Shown: positions 25,015-34,281, numbered from the stretch's first letter. The stretch: 64,000 nucleotides of DNA from JAWWPG01 sp033850885 (GCA_033850885.1 JAWWPG010000033.1:1-64000); one strand, 5' to 3'. Notes: generated by a model not told the origin, from the letters alone. Numbers and translations: made by a program.

Positions 25015-26973
25015 TCAGCCCGCACGAGGTATCTGAACGGACCAGTGCCGGGAGCCGAGAGTCTCCCAGCCGCCCTGCCTACCCTCGCGGGCCGCCAGGT
25101 CGACCGTGACCTCCAACCGGGCGGCGCGGATCCGGACGTCCATCGTGGCCGTCGTGGAGACCTCGACGTCGGGCCATCGGAGCGTGAAGGTGGCCGTCGC
25201 TTCGGTGTGCTGCTCGAACGTCGCCCGGTCGAGGGTGACGCGCCCGGCGTAGTGCTCGGTCGCCGTCCCGTCGTGCGGGATCTCGTACGCCGACCCGTGG
25301 TCCACCACGCACGAGGTGGTCCGGGCGGCCACGTCACGCTCGATCCTCCACGTCAGCCCCGAGGAGTCCTCGCTCGAGCCGGCGCCGGGGGCCAGCACGG
25401 GATCCGGGTACGGTGACGGGCCCGCCCAGACCGGCAGCTCCAGCTCGCCTTCGTGCACGGTCAGGCTGAGCGGGCCCGGGGGCGCCGCGGTGTTCGGCCA
25501 GTCGGCGCCGGCGATCGACAACCGCATCCGTTGGCCCGGATCGAACTCGTAGGCACAGGCGTCGAGCTCGATCTCGACCTCGTACACCTCGCCAGGCGCC
25601 AACGGCTCGATGGCGTCGAGGCCCCCTCGGCAGCCGAGGTTCAGCGTCCCCCGCGACACCAGCGCCGACGTCCCGTCCGTGAACACGTCACACAGCTTCA
25701 CCGACACGAACGCGGCCGGCTGGTCGGCGCTGACGCGCAGCCGCACCTTCGGGTGTCCCATGACCGATATGCCTGCCGCGTCCCACTCCCAGGTCAGCGA
25801 TGCCGCGTCGTCGAACCGCTGGTCACCGCTCTGTCCCCACGGAAGATGCCCGGCACAGTCGATCCACGCGTCGACCCCGACGTCTGCGAGCACGACGTAG
25901 GCCGACCGGCCCTCGAGCGGCCAGGAAGCAGCTGCGACTCTGGGCGACGGCCACTCCTCCCGGACCCAGCGCCCCTGGTGCGTGTCGAGCGTCGCCGACG
26001 GCCGGGTCGACGACCGAACGAAGCCCGTGAGGCACGGCCGGCCCTCGTCCAGCCCGTCGTCGACGCCGTTGTCGACCCCGCGCAGCCAGCGGTCCCACCA
26101 CGCCACCATCTCCGGCATCGAGTCGATCCGTGGTCCCGGCTGTGACGTCTCGGCGGCGGCGTGCGCCCATGGCCCGGCCAGCAGCCGGTGCGGCACGCCC
26201 TGTGCCCGCAGTTGCTCCATCAGCCGGAACGACGTGTTGCGGTAGCCGTCCGCCCAGCCGGCGACGACCATCGTCGGGCACGTGATTCGGTCGTAGTGGG
26301 GTCGCACCGACCCGTGCCGCCAGTAGGGTCCGTCCAGCTGCTCGCGCAGCCACGTCAGCGCCCACGGCTCGGACGTCTCGAGCCGGCGTACCCACTCCTC
26401 GCGCCAGCCGTCACCCCACACCGCGGGCACCGGTGGCAGTGCGTTCATCGGCGTCATGTAGTGGCAGTAGTCGACCAGGTCGAGGACCTTCAGCACGCCG
26501 CCCCGGTAGTGCACGTCGTCCGTGTACCGGTCGTCGCTGCCGTAGATGGCGATGATCGCCTTCAGGTGCTCAGGTCGTTCGCTGGCCATCTGGAGCGAGT
26601 TGAACGCGGAGTACGACGTGCCGTACATCCCCACGTTCCCGTCGCACCACTCCTGGCCGGCCAGCCAGCCGATGACGAGGTGCAGGTCCTGCTGCTCACG
26701 GGGTGGGTACTCGTCGGTGGCGTCGCCGCCCGACGAGCCGGTCCCTCGCAGGTCCAGGCGGCAGACGGCGTACCCGTGATCGTCGCGCAGCCGCACATAG
26801 TCCGGCCGGTACGACGAAGTGAGGTCGTCCTTGCGGTAGGGCAGTGCCTCGAGGATGCACGGCTGCGGGCCGGGTACGCCGGACGGCAGGTAGAGCGTCG
26901 CCGCGAGCTCGACGCCGTCGTCCATCCGGATCCGCGCCTCGTGACACAGGCGGTCCAGGTCGGGGTGGTTCAC
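25015..26973 (-). CDS. CocE/NonD-family (S15-like) hydrolase
   Basis: This 652-aa serine hydrolase is related to cocaine esterase and X-Pro dipeptidyl peptidase. The N-terminal alpha/beta domain has MDDGVELAATLYLP, a strand ending CRLDLRGTGSSGG and the nucleophile GMYGTSYSAF; Asp (AGWADGYR) and His (GPWAHAA) follow. The C-terminal jelly-roll domain starts near residue 330 (FVRSSTRPSATL). GTG 26973 overlaps the stop of the P1 peptidase (GTGA), so the two are co-transcribed and coupled. It likely cleaves a peptide or ester taken up by the nearby ABC importer. Confidence 0.85.
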   Translation of the reverse strand: MNHPDLDRLCHEARIRMDDGVELAATLYLPSGVPGPQPCILEALPYRKDDLTSSYRPDYVRLRDDHGYAVCRLDLRGTGSSGGDATDEYPPREQQDLHLVIGWLAGQEWCDGNVGMYGTSYSAFNSLQMASERPEHLKAIIAIYGSDDRYTDDVHYRGGVLKVLDLVDYCHYMTPMNALPPVPAVWGDGWREEWVRRLETSEPWALTWLREQLDGPYWRHGSVRPHYDRITCPTMVVAGWADGYRNTSFRLMEQLRAQGVPHRLLAGPWAHAAAETSQPGPRIDSMPEMVAWWDRWLRGVDNGVDDGLDEGRPCLTGFVRSSTRPSATLDTHQGRWVREEWPSPRVAAASWPLEGRSAYVVLADVGVDAWIDCAGHLPWGQSGDQRFDDAASLTWEWDAAGISVMGHPKVRLRVSADQPAAFVSVKLCDVFTDGTSALVSRGTLNLGCRGGLDAIEPLAPGEVYEVEIELDACAYEFDPGQRMRLSIAGADWPNTAAPPGPLSLTVHEGELELPVWAGPSPYPDPVLAPGAGSSEDSSGLTWRIERDVAARTTSCVVDHGSAYEIPHDGTATEHYAGRVTLDRATFEQHTEATATFTLRWPDVEVSTTATMDVRIRAARLEVTVDLAAREGRQGGWETLGSRHWSVQIPRAG

Positions 26974-28070
26974 CCGTCGACCCTGCCGTGCTCCCGCAAC
27001 AGGTGGACGACGTCCTCGACGGGGAGCCCCGTCGCGATGTGGCCAGCCCTGCCGACGACGGTCGGTGAGGTGAAGATCGAGTTCAGGACTGCCTCTTCAC
27101 TCGCGTCCACCACCGCGCCGAAGAGGGCGTCGAAGCCGCGACCGGTGACCACCGGGGTGTTCCACGTCCTGTCGTCGCGTCCTACCCGGACGCCGGTCGA
27201 CGTTGCCATGAAGATCTCGCCGCTCGAGTGGCGGCCCACCGAGCCGGTCCGGGCCAGCCCCAGCCCGATGCGACGGGCGAGCCTCGCGCACCCCGCCCCG
27301 TCCACTGGCGCGTCGGTCACGACCAGGCCGATACACGAGCCGTCAGGTGGCCTGCGTGGGGACGGTCGATCGCCTTCGTCGGCCGGGCCGAGGAGCCTGC
27401 CGACCGGCACGCCGGCCACTGTGAGCCGGTCCTGGGTGCCGAAGTTCGTCATCAGCAGGACACCGACGGTGTGGCCGTCCTCGGTCACGCGCGACGCCGT
27501 GCCGATGCCCCCCTTGAACCCGAGGCAGGTCATCCCGGTGCCGGCCCCGACGGCTCCTTCGGCGGGCGCTGTCGAAGAGCCGACCGATGCATCGGCCTCC
27601 TCCCAGGCCCTCCGGACGTCGTCGCTGGTCACCTGCATCCGCCGTGCGTCGTTCAGGAAGGAGTCGTCGCACTCGCCCACGACCGGGATGATGAAGTCCT
27701 CGGCGACATCCGGCCACCGCTCGAGCATCTGCTCGCAAGCTGCGTCGTATACCCGCCCGAGCTGGAGCGTCGAGGTCAGGAACACCGGTGTCTCCAGGGT
27801 CCCCCACTCGCCGGCCGTGATGAAGCCCGTGCACTCACCGGCTCCGTTCAGCACCGCACCACCGGCCGGCAGCATCGCGTGGAACGGGTCGTCGCGCAGC
27901 CGGACCACCGTGACTCCGGTCCGGGCGACGCCCCGGCCGGCTGGTGGGTCGGCCTCGTCTCGCCACACCGTCGCGTGTCCGACCCCGACTCCCTCGACGT
28001 CGAGCACGGAGTTCGTCGGACCGCAGGGCAGCGATCCGATACTGATTCCCGAGTCAGTAACGCGTGGCAT
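26970..28070 (-). CDS. P1-family peptidase (DmpA/BapA-like)
   Basis: This 366-aa Ntn-type hydrolase is of the DmpA/beta-aminopeptidase group, which removes N-terminal residues, D-amino acids or beta-amino acids from small peptides and amides. Family markers are TNSVLDVEGVGVGHAT, GECDDSFLNDARRMQV, GTGMTCLGFKGGIGTAS and VTDAP. Self-cleavage is expected at Gly244|Ser245 (PPDG|SCIGLVV), exposing the Ser nucleophile. ATG 28070 follows GCAGGAT. The 20-bp palindrome at 28040-28059 lies within its first codons. It is divergent from the HDAC-like gene and coupled to the CocE hydrolase. Confidence 0.88.
   Translation of the reverse strand: MPRVTDSGISIGSLPCGPTNSVLDVEGVGVGHATVWRDEADPPAGRGVARTGVTVVRLRDDPFHAMLPAGGAVLNGAGECTGFITAGEWGTLETPVFLTSTLQLGRVYDAACEQMLERWPDVAEDFIIPVVGECDDSFLNDARRMQVTSDDVRRAWEEADASVGSSTAPAEGAVGAGTGMTCLGFKGGIGTASRVTEDGHTVGVLLMTNFGTQDRLTVAGVPVGRLLGPADEGDRPSPRRPPDGSCIGLVVTDAPVDGAGCARLARRIGLGLARTGSVGRHSSGEIFMATSTGVRVGRDDRTWNTPVVTGRGFDALFGAVVDASEEAVLNSIFTSPTVVGRAGHIATGLPVEDVVHLLREHGRVDG
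28040..28059. promoter_or_regulatory. Putative operator A of the island (20-bp palindrome)
   Basis: TACTGATTCCCGAGTCAGTA is a palindrome with arms TACTGA/TCAGTA. The same sequence with three changes is found at 31271-31290, in the other divergent gene pair. It lies in the first codons of the P1 peptidase and about 50 bp upstream of the HDAC-like start. The TetR protein of this island is the likely binder; that is inference. Confidence 0.55.
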
Positions 28071-28107
28071 GATCAGATCCTGCCGCAACCGCTTCGCGAG
28101 GGGAACC

Positions 28108-29211
28108 ATGGACGCCGCATCCCGCATCCCCGTCGTCTGGTCGGAGACCACGCTGGCCCACCGTCCCGACCGCGAGGTGTGGATCGGCATGCCGATGGAC
28201 GGCTCCGAGCTCCCCGAGCGCGTCTCGGCCATCGAGCAGACCCTGCGCCTGGCAGGCCACGCGTTCATCGAGGCAACCGGACACCCCGTCGACGCGCTGA
28301 GCTCCGTACACAGCCCCGACCTCGTCCGGCATCTGTCCACCGGGTACGACGCCTGGGTTGACGGCGGGTTCGTCGAGCATGGGCAGGACCGCGTGGTGCC
28401 GTACTTCTTTCCCACCGCCGCCATGCTCGGTCCGATCAGCAGCACCCAGGCCAGCTCGGTGCACGCCAGGGCCGGCCAGTTCTGCTACGACACCATGACG
28501 ACGCTGGGTCCCGGCAGCTGGGAGGCGATCCGGGCCGCGGCCGACTGCGCGCTGACGGCGGCTGGCCTCGTCGTGGCGGGGCAGACCCGCCGGGCCTACG
28601 CGCTGTGCAGGCCGCCGGGGCACCACGTCACCGCGGACGCCTTCGGAGGATCCTGCTACCTCAACAACGCCGCTCTGGCCGCTCAGGCGCTTGTCGACGG
28701 CGGTCACGAGCGCGTCGCGATCGTCGATGTCGACGCCCATCACGGCAACGGCACGGCAGCGATCTTCTACGAGCGGGCCGATGTCTTCTACGGGTCGGTG
28801 CACGTTGACCCTGGCGCCGGCTGGTTCCCCCACGTCGTCGGGTACGCCGGGGAGACCGGTCGGGGCGACGGCGAGAACGCAACCCAGAACGTCCCACTGG
28901 CCCCAGGGACCGGGGATGCGGGTTTCCTCGACGGCGTACGACGGCTGGCCGACTCCGCTCGGCAGCACGGCTCGACCGCGCTCGTCGTCTCCCTGGGCGT
29001 CGATGCCGCAGCGGACGACCCGGAGAGCCCGCTCGAGGTCACCCGGACCGGATACAGCCGGGCCGGAGCGGTGCTGCTCCGTGATCTCGACCTGCCGACG
29101 GTGGTCATCCAGGAGGGCGGCTACCACCTGGCCACGCTGGGTGACCTCGTCGCCGCCTTCCTGGGTGGATCGGGCTACGCCAGCCCGAAGCGGTCGAGCG
29201 CCCACGCGTAG
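28108..29211 (+). CDS. Histone-deacetylase-family (acetylpolyamine amidohydrolase-like) protein
   Basis: This 367-aa zinc hydrolase is of the HDAC/acetylpolyamine amidohydrolase superfamily, which cleaves acyl groups from amines such as acetylpolyamines. CRPPGHHVTADAFGGSCYLNN holds the catalytic His pair (172, 173); VAIVDVDAHHGNGT supplies the zinc ligands Asp209 and His211; SLGVDAAADDP gives the third ligand; QEGGYHL gives the catalytic Tyr. ATG 28108 follows GAGGGG; the frame is open far upstream, antisense to other genes, but this extension is not coding. It is convergent with the S9 peptidase, with 37 bp of overlap. Confidence 0.87.
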   Translation: MDAASRIPVVWSETTLAHRPDREVWIGMPMDGSELPERVSAIEQTLRLAGHAFIEATGHPVDALSSVHSPDLVRHLSTGYDAWVDGGFVEHGQDRVVPYFFPTAAMLGPISSTQASSVHARAGQFCYDTMTTLGPGSWEAIRAAADCALTAAGLVVAGQTRRAYALCRPPGHHVTADAFGGSCYLNNAALAAQALVDGGHERVAIVDVDAHHGNGTAAIFYERADVFYGSVHVDPGAGWFPHVVGYAGETGRGDGENATQNVPLAPGTGDAGFLDGVRRLADSARQHGSTALVVSLGVDAAADDPESPLEVTRTGYSRAGAVLLRDLDLPTVVIQEGGYHLATLGDLVAAFLGGSGYASPKRSSAHA

Positions 29212-31301
29212 ATCTCCGCCTCGTACCGCAGGTGGGCGGAGCGCCCCGAGGGGCCCACGTGCGCACCCTGTCCCAGCTCGACTCGATAGAGGCAGCGCGG
29301 CGACCAGTCCGGGTCGCTGTGTCGGAGCTCGGCCACCCACTTGGTGGGCTCCCACACCATGACGCGCGGGTCGTGTAGCGCCCCCGTGACCAGCAGGTCG
29401 GGGCGGGTCCCGCTCGGGGGGATGTTGTCGTACGGCGAGTAGGCGCGCAGCCACCGGTACTCGGCGGGTCGACGCGGGTCGCCCCACTCGTCCCACTCGT
29501 TGATGGTCAGGGGGATCGAGGGATCGAGCATCGTCGTCAGGATGTCCACCGCCGGCACCTCGGCGATCACGCCCGCCCACCGAGTCGGAGCCTGGGAGAA
29601 GACCGCGCCCTGCAGCAACCCGCCGGCAGACAGGCCGCGGGTCACGATCCGGGATCCGTCCACCCGGCCGTCGGCGAGGAAGTCCGCTGCCGCGACCAGG
29701 TCGCTGAAGGTGTTCTGCTTGTGCTCGAGGCGCCCGTCGAGCCACCAGCGGCGGCCGCCCTCACCACCACCGCGGACTCCCGCGTGCGCCCAGACGACCC
29801 CGCGGTCGAGCAGCGCTGTCAGGGCCACGTCGAACTCCGGCTCGAAGCACGCCTCGTAGGCGCCGTACCCGTAGAGCAGACACGGAGCGGACCCGTCGAG
29901 CGGGGTGCTGGCGCGCCGCACCACCGTCACCGGGATGCTGACATCACCGCCGGCGGGTGCGAAGATCCGCTCGCTGAGATAGCGGTCGACGTCGTAGCTC
30001 GGCACGTTCTGCGTCAACAGGTGTCGTCTCTCGCCGGAATCCAGGTCGACGGAGAACCACGCCTTCGGGTGGATCCACGACTCCTCGACCACCTGCAGCT
30101 CGGTCGTCTGGAACCGCTCGTTGTGGGCCGGCTCCAGCGTCCCGGCCGGAATCGCCGGCGTCAGGTCGACCGGGTCGGCAAGCCCGCCCTCGGCGGTGAT
30201 GCGGTAGCTCCGGGCGACCAGCCCGGCGGCACGGCGAAGTGTGGTGACGACGTGGCCGGCGAACGCCGTGACGTCGTACAGCCGCTCGGCCGGGTCCTCC
30301 GGCAGCAGCTCGACCCAGCTCTCCCGGCCAGGTGACCCCAGCGGAGCGCTCATCATCCGGAACTCCTGGGCTCCGTCGTTCGTGACGATGAGCAGCCGGT
30401 CACCGGCCGGAGTGCGCGCGTGCTCGCAGGCGTACTCCACCCCGCGGCGCCGGGGCTCGACACACCGCGGCGCCTCGGCCGGGCGGTGAGCGTCGACGAG
30501 CCAGACCTGCGAGGTGTCCCGGCTGGCGGCGTGGATGACGACCAGGTCGCCGGAGCGGGTAGCCCGCACGTCGAGCTCGTACTGCTCGTCGTCCTCGCTC
30601 AGCACCAGCACGTCGTCCGACACCGGCGTGCCGACCCGGTGCCGCCAGACCTGGTACGGCCGGTAGGCGTCGTCGTGAACCGTGTAGAAGAAGGTCTGCG
30701 AGTCTGCACTCCAGGCGCCCCCGTAGTACGACCGGGGAACCTCGTCAGCGAGATCGCGCGGCTCGCCGGCGGGGCCGGCCGTCTCGAGGTCGCGGAAGCG
30801 CAGGCGGTAGACCTCGTCGCCCGTGGTGTCGACCGAGTAGGCCAGCAGTCGTTCGTCGGGGCTGACCAGGCTCACCCCGACCTCGACGTACGTCGAGTCG
30901 CCCCTCAGTGCTGCCGGGTCCAGCAGCAGCCGGTCAGCGGACCCGGCACCGCCCTCGTCGCGCGTGCCGAGGTCAACTCCTCGCCACAATTGTTCGTAGT
31001 CGCCCCCGGGAGGCGTGCGGGTGTAGTACACAAACCTTGAGCGTCCAGATCTGACCCCCGAGTCGGTCTCGGGCACTCGCGCCGCCATGTCGTTCGTCAG
31101 CGTGTCGACCAAAGGACGCAAATGGGTCGTCGAAGAGTCGTAGAAGGAGCGCTCGGCCGCGAGGTATGCCAACACGTCCGCGTGCTCGACGTGACGCAGC
31201 CAGGCGTAGCCGTCGACCCGGGTGTCCCCATGGAGCTCACGGGTCTTTTCAATCCGGCGCGCCTTGGGGATACTGACTCGCGAGTCAGGAGACTTGTTCA
31301 C
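29175..31301 (-). CDS. Prolyl-oligopeptidase family (S9A, oligopeptidase B-like)
   Basis: This 708-aa peptidase has an N-terminal beta-propeller (LHGDTRVDGYAWLRH, FFYTVHDDAYRPYQVWRH) that limits substrate size and a C-terminal alpha/beta hydrolase domain. The catalytic Ser is in TRGLSAGGLLQG, the Asp in LHDPRVMVWEPTKW and the His in GQGAHVGPSGR, all with the oligopeptidase B layout. GTG 31301 is preferred: TAGGTT lies 7 bases upstream on the minus strand, indicating a leaderless mRNA; TTG 31310 is the other option. The operator at 31271-31290 lies within its first codons. It is divergent from the importer operon. Confidence 0.88.
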   Translation of the reverse strand: MNKSPDSRVSIPKARRIEKTRELHGDTRVDGYAWLRHVEHADVLAYLAAERSFYDSSTTHLRPLVDTLTNDMAARVPETDSGVRSGRSRFVYYTRTPPGGDYEQLWRGVDLGTRDEGGAGSADRLLLDPAALRGDSTYVEVGVSLVSPDERLLAYSVDTTGDEVYRLRFRDLETAGPAGEPRDLADEVPRSYYGGAWSADSQTFFYTVHDDAYRPYQVWRHRVGTPVSDDVLVLSEDDEQYELDVRATRSGDLVVIHAASRDTSQVWLVDAHRPAEAPRCVEPRRRGVEYACEHARTPAGDRLLIVTNDGAQEFRMMSAPLGSPGRESWVELLPEDPAERLYDVTAFAGHVVTTLRRAAGLVARSYRITAEGGLADPVDLTPAIPAGTLEPAHNERFQTTELQVVEESWIHPKAWFSVDLDSGERRHLLTQNVPSYDVDRYLSERIFAPAGGDVSIPVTVVRRASTPLDGSAPCLLYGYGAYEACFEPEFDVALTALLDRGVVWAHAGVRGGGEGGRRWWLDGRLEHKQNTFSDLVAAADFLADGRVDGSRIVTRGLSAGGLLQGAVFSQAPTRWAGVIAEVPAVDILTTMLDPSIPLTINEWDEWGDPRRPAEYRWLRAYSPYDNIPPSGTRPDLLVTGALHDPRVMVWEPTKWVAELRHSDPDWSPRCLYRVELGQGAHVGPSGRSAHLRYEAEIYAWALDRFGLA
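31271..31290. promoter_or_regulatory. Putative operator B of the island (20-bp palindrome)
   Basis: TACTGACTCGCGAGTCAGGA contains the perfect 14-bp palindrome TGACTCGCGAGTCA (31274-31287). It matches operator A at 17 of 20 positions and lies between the S9 peptidase and the substrate-binding protein gene, so one regulator could control both directions. Confidence 0.6.
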
Positions 31302-31308
31302 CAGGGGC

Positions 31309-31314
31309 AACCTA
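31309..31314 (-). promoter_or_regulatory. -10 element (TAGGTT), leaderless promoter of the S9 peptidase
   Basis: TAGGTT on the minus strand ends 7 bases before GTG 31301. The operator at 31271-31290 would lie at about +12 to +31 of this transcript. Confidence 0.4.
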
Positions 31315-31354
31315 CTCCGTCAAGAGGGCCGAGAGCCCGCCAAGGGAGCCGTCC

Positions 31355-33220
31355 ATGAGGCGCATCCGGCAACGATTGTCCACAGCAGCGGCTGGAACGG
31401 GCGTGGCGGCACTCCTGCTGGCCGGCGCCATGTGGGGGACCACCAGCCCGGCCGGCGCCGCACAGGCGAGCACCCAGAACGGGACCTTCACGATCGGCAT
31501 GACCAACGAGGTCGACTCGTTCAACCCGTTCAACGGCATCGAGGCGGAGTCCTACGAGGCCTGGGCGCTGATGTACGACTACATGATCGGCTGGTCCCCC
31601 AAGAACATGAACCCGACGCCCAAGGGCGGCCTGGCGACGTCGTGGGACACCAGCAAGGACGGCCTGACCTGGACGTTCCACATCCGAACCGGCGTGAGGT
31701 GGAGCGACGGCGTGCCTCTCACCGCGAGGGACATCGCCTACACCTACAACCGGATCCTCGACGGCGGCCCCGAGTCGGCGTCGTGGGGCTCCTACCTGAC
31801 GTCGGTCACCAAGATCACGGCGCCCGACGCGAAGACCGTCGTGCTGAAGCTCGACAAGCCCAACGCGGTGCTGCCGCTGCTGCCGATGCCCATCATCCCC
31901 GAGCACATCTGGAAGAACGTCAGCGAGAGCCAGGTCAAGACCTACGCGAACGAGCCGGTCAACGGCAAGCCGGTGGTCGGTTCGGGTCCCTTCGAGCTCG
32001 TCGACGGGAAGGCCGGCGGCTCGAGCTACCGTTTCGTCCGCAATCCGCACTACTGGGGCGGTGAGCCGAACGTCGCCGAGGTCGACATGCAGGTCTACCG
32101 CTCCGAGGACACCCTGGTGCAGGCCCTGTCGGCGGGTGAGATCGACTTCGCCGAGGACCCCACTCCGCTGCAGATCAAGAGCCTGAAGAGCGACCCCAAT
32201 ATCACGGCCCAGGAGGGCGACTCGCCCGGCTTCGACGAGATCGCCTTCAACACCGGCTCCGTCGACCTCAAGACCGGCAAGCCCTTGGGCAACCCCAACC
32301 CGGCCGTACTCGACCCGAAGTTCAGGTTCGCGCTGAACTTCGCGATCGACCGCAAGCAGCTGGTGGCCAAGGCCTACCAGGGCGCGGCGACTCCCGCGAC
32401 GAACATCATCCCACCCGCTTACTCCGGCTACCGCTGGAAGCCGCCGAGCCCTGACGCCTACGCCTACGACCCGGCCAAGGCGAGGGCGCTCCTCGACGCC
32501 GCCGGCTACAAGGTGGGGTCGGACGGCTGGCGGACGCTGCCGGACGGGTCGCCGATCGGCAAGCTACGGCTGTTCGCGCGGTCGGACTCCGAGACGTCGC
32601 AAGCGACCATGGAGTTCTTCCATGAGTGGCTCGCCGCCGTCCAGATCGACTCGACCATCATCGACCAGGAGAGCAGCAAGCTGACGAACACGATCCTGGC
32701 CGGCGAATACGACGTCTTCCAGTGGGGGTGGTACGTCGAGCCTGACCCGGACTCGATGCTGAGCTACTTCACCTGCGCCCAACGCGGGGACTGGTCCGAC
32801 TCGTGGTACTGCAACAGCACGTACGACAAGCTGTACAAGCAGCAGAACGAGGCGACCAACCAGGCCCAGCGCGAGGCCACCGTCAAGAAGATGCAAGGGA
32901 TGCTGTACCGGGCCGCGCCCTACCTGGTGACCGTGTACAACAAGATCGGGGAGGCCTACCGGAGCGACCGTTGGACCGGCTTCGTCCCACAGCCCGACCC
33001 GGGAGGCGTCCTGCTCTTCCAGTACGGCCACGCCAACTATCTCAACCTGACCCCGGTCGTCACGGCAGGCGGGACACTCTCCGGTTCCAGCGCGGGTGAC
33101 GGGATCAACAGCACAGCCGTGATCGCGATCGGCCTCTCGGGCGTCGTGCTGTTCGTCTTCGGCGGGATGCTCGGCGGCTGGGCGGGCTACCGCAAGGCCA
33201 CGATGGACTACCGCGAATGA
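31355..33220 (+). CDS. Peptide ABC transporter substrate-binding protein (DppA/OppA-like)
   Basis: This 621-aa extracellular solute-binding protein of family 5 (SBP_bac_5) captures peptides or related cations. An N-terminal Sec signal peptide (RRIRQRLSTAAAGTGVAALLLAG...SPAGAA) is followed by EVDSFNPFNGIEAES, GLATSWDTSKDGLTWTFHI and FRFALNFAIDRKQLV. Unusually there is no lipobox; instead a hydrophobic helix near residues 588-608 (VIAIGLSGVVLFVFGGML), followed by GYRK, anchors the C-terminus in the membrane. ATG 31355 has AAGGGAG. Its stop overlaps the ATG of the first permease. Confidence 0.9.
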   Translation: MRRIRQRLSTAAAGTGVAALLLAGAMWGTTSPAGAAQASTQNGTFTIGMTNEVDSFNPFNGIEAESYEAWALMYDYMIGWSPKNMNPTPKGGLATSWDTSKDGLTWTFHIRTGVRWSDGVPLTARDIAYTYNRILDGGPESASWGSYLTSVTKITAPDAKTVVLKLDKPNAVLPLLPMPIIPEHIWKNVSESQVKTYANEPVNGKPVVGSGPFELVDGKAGGSSYRFVRNPHYWGGEPNVAEVDMQVYRSEDTLVQALSAGEIDFAEDPTPLQIKSLKSDPNITAQEGDSPGFDEIAFNTGSVDLKTGKPLGNPNPAVLDPKFRFALNFAIDRKQLVAKAYQGAATPATNIIPPAYSGYRWKPPSPDAYAYDPAKARALLDAAGYKVGSDGWRTLPDGSPIGKLRLFARSDSETSQATMEFFHEWLAAVQIDSTIIDQESSKLTNTILAGEYDVFQWGWYVEPDPDSMLSYFTCAQRGDWSDSWYCNSTYDKLYKQQNEATNQAQREATVKKMQGMLYRAAPYLVTVYNKIGEAYRSDRWTGFVPQPDPGGVLLFQYGHANYLNLTPVVTAGGTLSGSSAGDGINSTAVIAIGLSGVVLFVFGGMLGGWAGYRKATMDYRE

Positions 33221-34281
33221 GCACGCCGATCGACCTGGCACCCTACGAGCCGGAGTCGGCGCCCGTCGTCCAGGGCGACGGGCCCCAGCGACCGAGCCGG
33301 GCCGCGACGTGGCGCTGGTTCGGCCAGAAGGTCGCGGGGTCGGCCGGCACCCTGGCCTTCATCGTCGTGCTGAACTTCTTCCTCTTCCGGGTGATCAACC
33401 CGCACCCCGAACGGACCCTGGCCCGTGGTCGCGCCACCACTCCCGCCCAGATCCAGGCGGTCATCGAGAAGTACGGCCTGAACCAGCCTTTGCCGAAGCA
33501 GTTCGTGATCTACCTGAAGAACATCGCCACGCTCGACTTCGGCGACTCCTATCAGTACAGCCAGCCGGTTCGCACCTTGATGCTGGACCGGCTCTGGCCC
33601 ACCGTCGTCCTGGTCGGCACCTCCACGGTCCTCTCGATCGTCGTCGGTCTGTGGATCGGCACGATTGCCGCCTGGAACCGCGGGCGCAAGTTCGACAAGA
33701 TCTCGACCGCCAGCACGATCACCCTGTACTCGATGCCGGAGTGGTGGCTCGGGCTGCTGCTCTTCTCCGCCTTCGCCACCGGTCTGGGACCGATCCCCCG
33801 AATGTTCCCGATCGGCCGCTTGATCACGCCGGGCATCAACCCTTGGTCGCTCGACGGCGTCATCGACCAGGCCTGGCACCTCGTGCTGCCGGTGCTGACA
33901 CTGACCCTTGCGTACCTCGCCGAGTACTCGCTGATCATGCGATCGGCCCTGCTGGACGAGATGGGCGAGGACTACCTCCTCACATCCCGCGCCAAGGGGC
34001 TGCGTGACGTTCTGGTACGACGTCGGCACGCGACCCGCAACGCCTTGCTGCCGGTGGTCACCCTCGTCTCACTCAACCTCGGGTTCATCGTGAGCGGGGC
34101 GATCACGGTCGAGACCGTGTTCTCGATCCCCGGGCTCGGACTTCTGACGACGGACGCGCTGCGTATCCCGGATATCCCCATGCTGCAAGGGACGTTCTTC
34201 GTCTTCTCGGCCGCGGTGGTCTTCGCCAACCTCGTCTCCAACCTGCTGTATGGCTGGCTCGACCCGAGGGTGCGGGTATGA
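33217..34281 (+). CDS. Peptide ABC transporter permease (DppB-like)
   Basis: This 354-aa membrane subunit has about six helices. The first domain starts SAGTLAFIVVLNFFLFRVINP, and the large periplasmic loop carries IEKYGLNQPLPKQFVIYL, typical of DppB/OppB. The cytoplasmic coupling loop is EDYLLTSRAKGLRD. It pairs with the next gene to form the channel. Its ATG overlaps the SBP stop and its stop overlaps the next ATG (ATGA). Confidence 0.92.
   Translation: MSTPIDLAPYEPESAPVVQGDGPQRPSRAATWRWFGQKVAGSAGTLAFIVVLNFFLFRVINPHPERTLARGRATTPAQIQAVIEKYGLNQPLPKQFVIYLKNIATLDFGDSYQYSQPVRTLMLDRLWPTVVLVGTSTVLSIVVGLWIGTIAAWNRGRKFDKISTASTITLYSMPEWWLGLLLFSAFATGLGPIPRMFPIGRLITPGINPWSLDGVIDQAWHLVLPVLTLTLAYLAEYSLIMRSALLDEMGEDYLLTSRAKGLRDVLVRRRHATRNALLPVVTLVSLNLGFIVSGAITVETVFSIPGLGLLTTDALRIPDIPMLQGTFFVFSAAVVFANLVSNLLYGWLDPRVRV

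Noticed and set aside
26161..28107. A 1016-codon open frame that extends the HDAC-like gene upstream
   Set aside because: The first 649 codons are antisense to the CocE and P1 genes, are rich in Arg and Pro, and match no family. The true protein starts at ATG 28108 behind GAGGGG.
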